Positions 8,434 through 9,740 of a stretch of 9,740 nt of DNA are shown here, in pieces. A program made the translations under genes and the position numbers. The DNA comes from Comamonadaceae bacterium. GTDB lineage: Bacteria > Pseudomonadota > Gammaproteobacteria > Burkholderiales > Burkholderiaceae_C. Numbering within the stretch: the first letter of the stretch is position 1; each line of letters opens with the position of its first letter. Below the pieces are notes generated by a model. It was not told the origin of the DNA and searched no databases. It saw only the letters and a list, made by a program, of their open reading frames with translations. The DNA lies in contig CANGZG010000085.1 of the NCBI GenBank assembly GCA_947458415.1, forward strand, positions 1-9,740, in the 5' to 3' direction.

Positions 8434-8452
8434 TTGACCTGCGCCAAGTCAA
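8434..8452 (-). terminator. Possible weak terminator or attenuator after the helical-repeat gene
   Basis: Arms TTGAC (8434-8438) and GTCAA (8448-8452) are complementary. Two further inner pairs follow after one mismatch, closing a 3-base loop. On the minus strand the hairpin overlaps the upstream gene's stop codon (8451-8449) and is followed by GTTTGTTT. This could reduce readthrough into the next two genes. The stem is short and the T tract is interrupted, so the call is tentative. Confidence 0.3.
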
Positions 8453-9740
8453 TGGTTGTCGGCAGCGGTGGGTGGTTTGACCGGGTTGATCATCAGCATT
8501 TTTTTGCCTGCGGTGACGACAGCCGGTGGGGAGCTGGCAGGGTCGTCATGGCCAGACACCGCTGTTTTGCTGTGTGGGGCATTGTCATGGCCACTGTCAT
8601 GGGCTGCGCCCATGGGTTGCGCATGCGCTTTGCTGGGTTCTTCTTTGGCAGCAGCGTCTTGTTTGTCATGCTTATCGTGCTTGTCATGCTTGTCGTCGTC
8701 AGACGGATGCGCAGCCTCGGCTTTCGCACTGGCCTGTGGGCTGGGAGCTTCTTTTTTGCCATCGTCTTCTTTGGCTGCTTCGGTTTTTTCCGCCTCGACC
8801 TTTTCCGATTCTGCTTTGGCAGCTTCCACCTTGGCCGCTTCAGCCTTGGCCAATTCGGCTTTGACCAATTCTTCTTTCATTTTGTCTGCACGCGCGAGTT
8901 CTTCTAACGCGCGGTCAACCTTGGCCAATGCCGCAGCTCTGACCCGCTCGGCTCTGGCGAGTTGCGCCTTGGCCTGTTCTTCTTTGAGTTTTTCGGCACG
9001 CTCTTGGGCAGCCTTGGCGCGCTCAGCCTTGGCCAATTCGGCTTTGGCTTTGTCTTCTTTCATTTTTTCTGCCCTGGCCAGCGCGGCTTTGGCTTTTTCT
9101 TCTTTGAGTTTTTCGGCGCGCTCTTGCGCCGCCTTGGCGCGTTCGGCTTTGGCCAATTCGGCTTTGCTCAGGGCGGGCTTGGCAGGCTCAGCTTGGCCAT
9201 GATCGCCCGCACCGTGGTCTTCATCTGAATGGTTTTTGCTCGGGGCGGGCGCGGCAGGCTTGAGCGGCTCAATCCGCTGAACCAACAATGAAGCTGCGGT
9301 GGGCTTGGCTGGCTGAGGCGCAACACTGGCAGGCGCTTGACGCACCCCAGCTGGCGGCTGGGCTTGGCTGCTGGCATGGCTGTGGCTCGCCGAATCAGGC
9401 GCTGGTTCAGGGGCAGCTTTTGGAACGGCAGCCACAGGAACAGGTGTTTCAACCGCAGGTGCGACGGCAGGCTCAGCTGTCTTGGGCAGTGGCGCGGCAG
9501 GCACAGGCGCGCTTTGGCTCACAGGCGCGGTTTGCACAGGCACGGCTTCAGCGCTGTTGTCAGCCGTGCGAACCACCCTGGCAGCCCCATTGCTGTCATT
9601 TTGATTTCTGGGCAAGACACGCAAGGGGTAGAACAAATAGCCCCGCTCGACCAAATCCGACTCCAGAGGACCAGCGATCAACCGACCTTGGTCATCGAGC
9701 TCATTGGCAAAAACAGGCTGGCCGACAAAGACCATCAGCC
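8449..9740 (-). CDS. Unrecognised exported Ala/Lys/Glu-rich helical protein with His-rich segments, 5' partial
   Basis: The frame is open to the window edge. ATG 9735 is the first visible Met, but the codons after it encode a hydrophobic stretch ending VFANELDD, which looks like the end of a signal peptide begun upstream. Residue numbers here count from that Met (428 residues to the stop). Residues about 12-50 look globular and include LIAGPLESDLVERGYLFYPL, matching nothing I know. A Pro/Ala-rich linker runs from about 60 to 165. Residues 191-322 are built of KAELAKAERAKAAQERAEKL-like units and should form a long charged helix or coiled coil, similar in style to the TolA stalk. The C-terminal part is low complexity with His/Asp clusters (DKHDKHDKHDK near 347-358, then scattered H-D pairs), which might bind metal. 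There is no TonB, TolA or LysM end domain in view. It is followed 45 bases later by the adhesin E-like gene. The function is unknown. Confidence 0.72.
   Translation of the reverse strand, partial: LMVFVGQPVFANELDDQGRLIAGPLESDLVERGYLFYPLRVLPRNQNDSNGAARVVRTADNSAEAVPVQTAPVSQSAPVPAAPLPKTAEPAVAPAVETPVPVAAVPKAAPEPAPDSASHSHASSQAQPPAGVRQAPASVAPQPAKPTAASLLVQRIEPLKPAAPAPSKNHSDEDHGAGDHGQAEPAKPALSKAELAKAERAKAAQERAEKLKEEKAKAALARAEKMKEDKAKAELAKAERAKAAQERAEKLKEEQAKAQLARAERVRAAALAKVDRALEELARADKMKEELVKAELAKAEAAKVEAAKAESEKVEAEKTEAAKEDDGKKEAPSPQASAKAEAAHPSDDDKHDKHDKHDKQDAAAKEEPSKAHAQPMGAAHDSGHDNAPHSKTAVSGHDDPASSPPAVVTAGKKMLMINPVKPPTAADNH
8663..8689 (-). repeat. 9-bp tandem repeat encoding His-Asp-Lys units
   Basis: Three near-identical 9-base units on the plus strand (TTGTCATGC, TTATCGTGC, TTGTCATGC) read on the minus strand as repeated Asp-Lys-His. 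The unit length keeps the frame, so copy number can change by slippage without breaking the protein. Confidence 0.8.
8951..9166 (-). repeat. Imperfect 120-bp direct repeat inside the helical-repeat gene
   Basis: Bases 8951-9046 match 9071-9166 at an offset of exactly 120 bases, with about 15 differences in 96 positions by hand count. The offset equals 40 codons, so the protein carries two copies of a 40-residue unit (KAELAKAERAKAAQERAEKL plus a variant second half). Part of the unit, 8839-8861, also matches 9024-9046 exactly, hinting at a third, decayed copy. Confidence 0.85.

Noticed and set aside
8456..9202. A 248-codon plus-strand open frame rich in Ala, Ser and Leu opposite the helical-repeat gene
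   Set aside because: It mirrors the codon periodicity of the Ala/Lys/Glu repeats on the other strand. Its product is low complexity with no ribosome site or domain, so it is a shadow.

Overview
The window looks like an ordinary chromosomal stretch of a betaproteobacterium, most likely order Burkholderiales and perhaps near Comamonadaceae (Limnohabitans/Rhodoferax type). This rests on the tandem short-plus-full cyanophycin synthetase pair, a Tat-exported TakP-like TRAP solute-binding protein, a proteobacterial-type ComEC and a moderately high G+C (high 50s by eye). The taxonomic call is an inference. I see no tRNA, rRNA, insertion sequence, CRISPR array or phage gene.

Plus strand, 1-5464. Two paralogous cyanophycin synthetase genes lie in tandem and overlap by one base (TGATG at 1687-1691). 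The first (1-1689, 5' end outside the window) is a shortened paralogue. Its Mur-ligase P-loop is destroyed, its C-terminal Mur lobe is missing, and part of its ATP-grasp domain is altered. The second (1689-4268) is an intact CphA with both ATP-dependent ligase modules, making cyanophycin (multi-L-arginyl-poly-L-aspartate), a nitrogen storage polymer. After a 104-base gap comes a Tat-exported periplasmic binding protein of the 2-oxoacid/lactate TRAP type (4373-5464). No TRAP membrane subunits lie beside it, so it is an orphan here.

Minus strand, 5502-9740. Reading right to left there are three close genes. The first is an unrecognised, probably exported protein rich in Ala, Lys, Glu and His with a long predicted helix and internal repeats (8449-9740, 5' end outside). 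The second is a small secreted protein resembling the surface-adhesin protein E domain (7975-8403). The third is full-length ComEC/Rec2, the inner-membrane DNA-uptake channel with its metallo-beta-lactamase-like domain (5502-7940). Gaps of 45 and 34 bases suggest one transcription unit, although a weak hairpin followed by a T-rich stretch sits between the first two genes. The plus and minus blocks converge at 5465-5501.

The points most worth a second look are the first synthetase, which has lost motifs in both catalytic modules yet is kept translationally coupled to the intact one, and the unrecognised repeat-bearing exported protein upstream of comEC. No cyanophycin-degrading genes are visible in the window.
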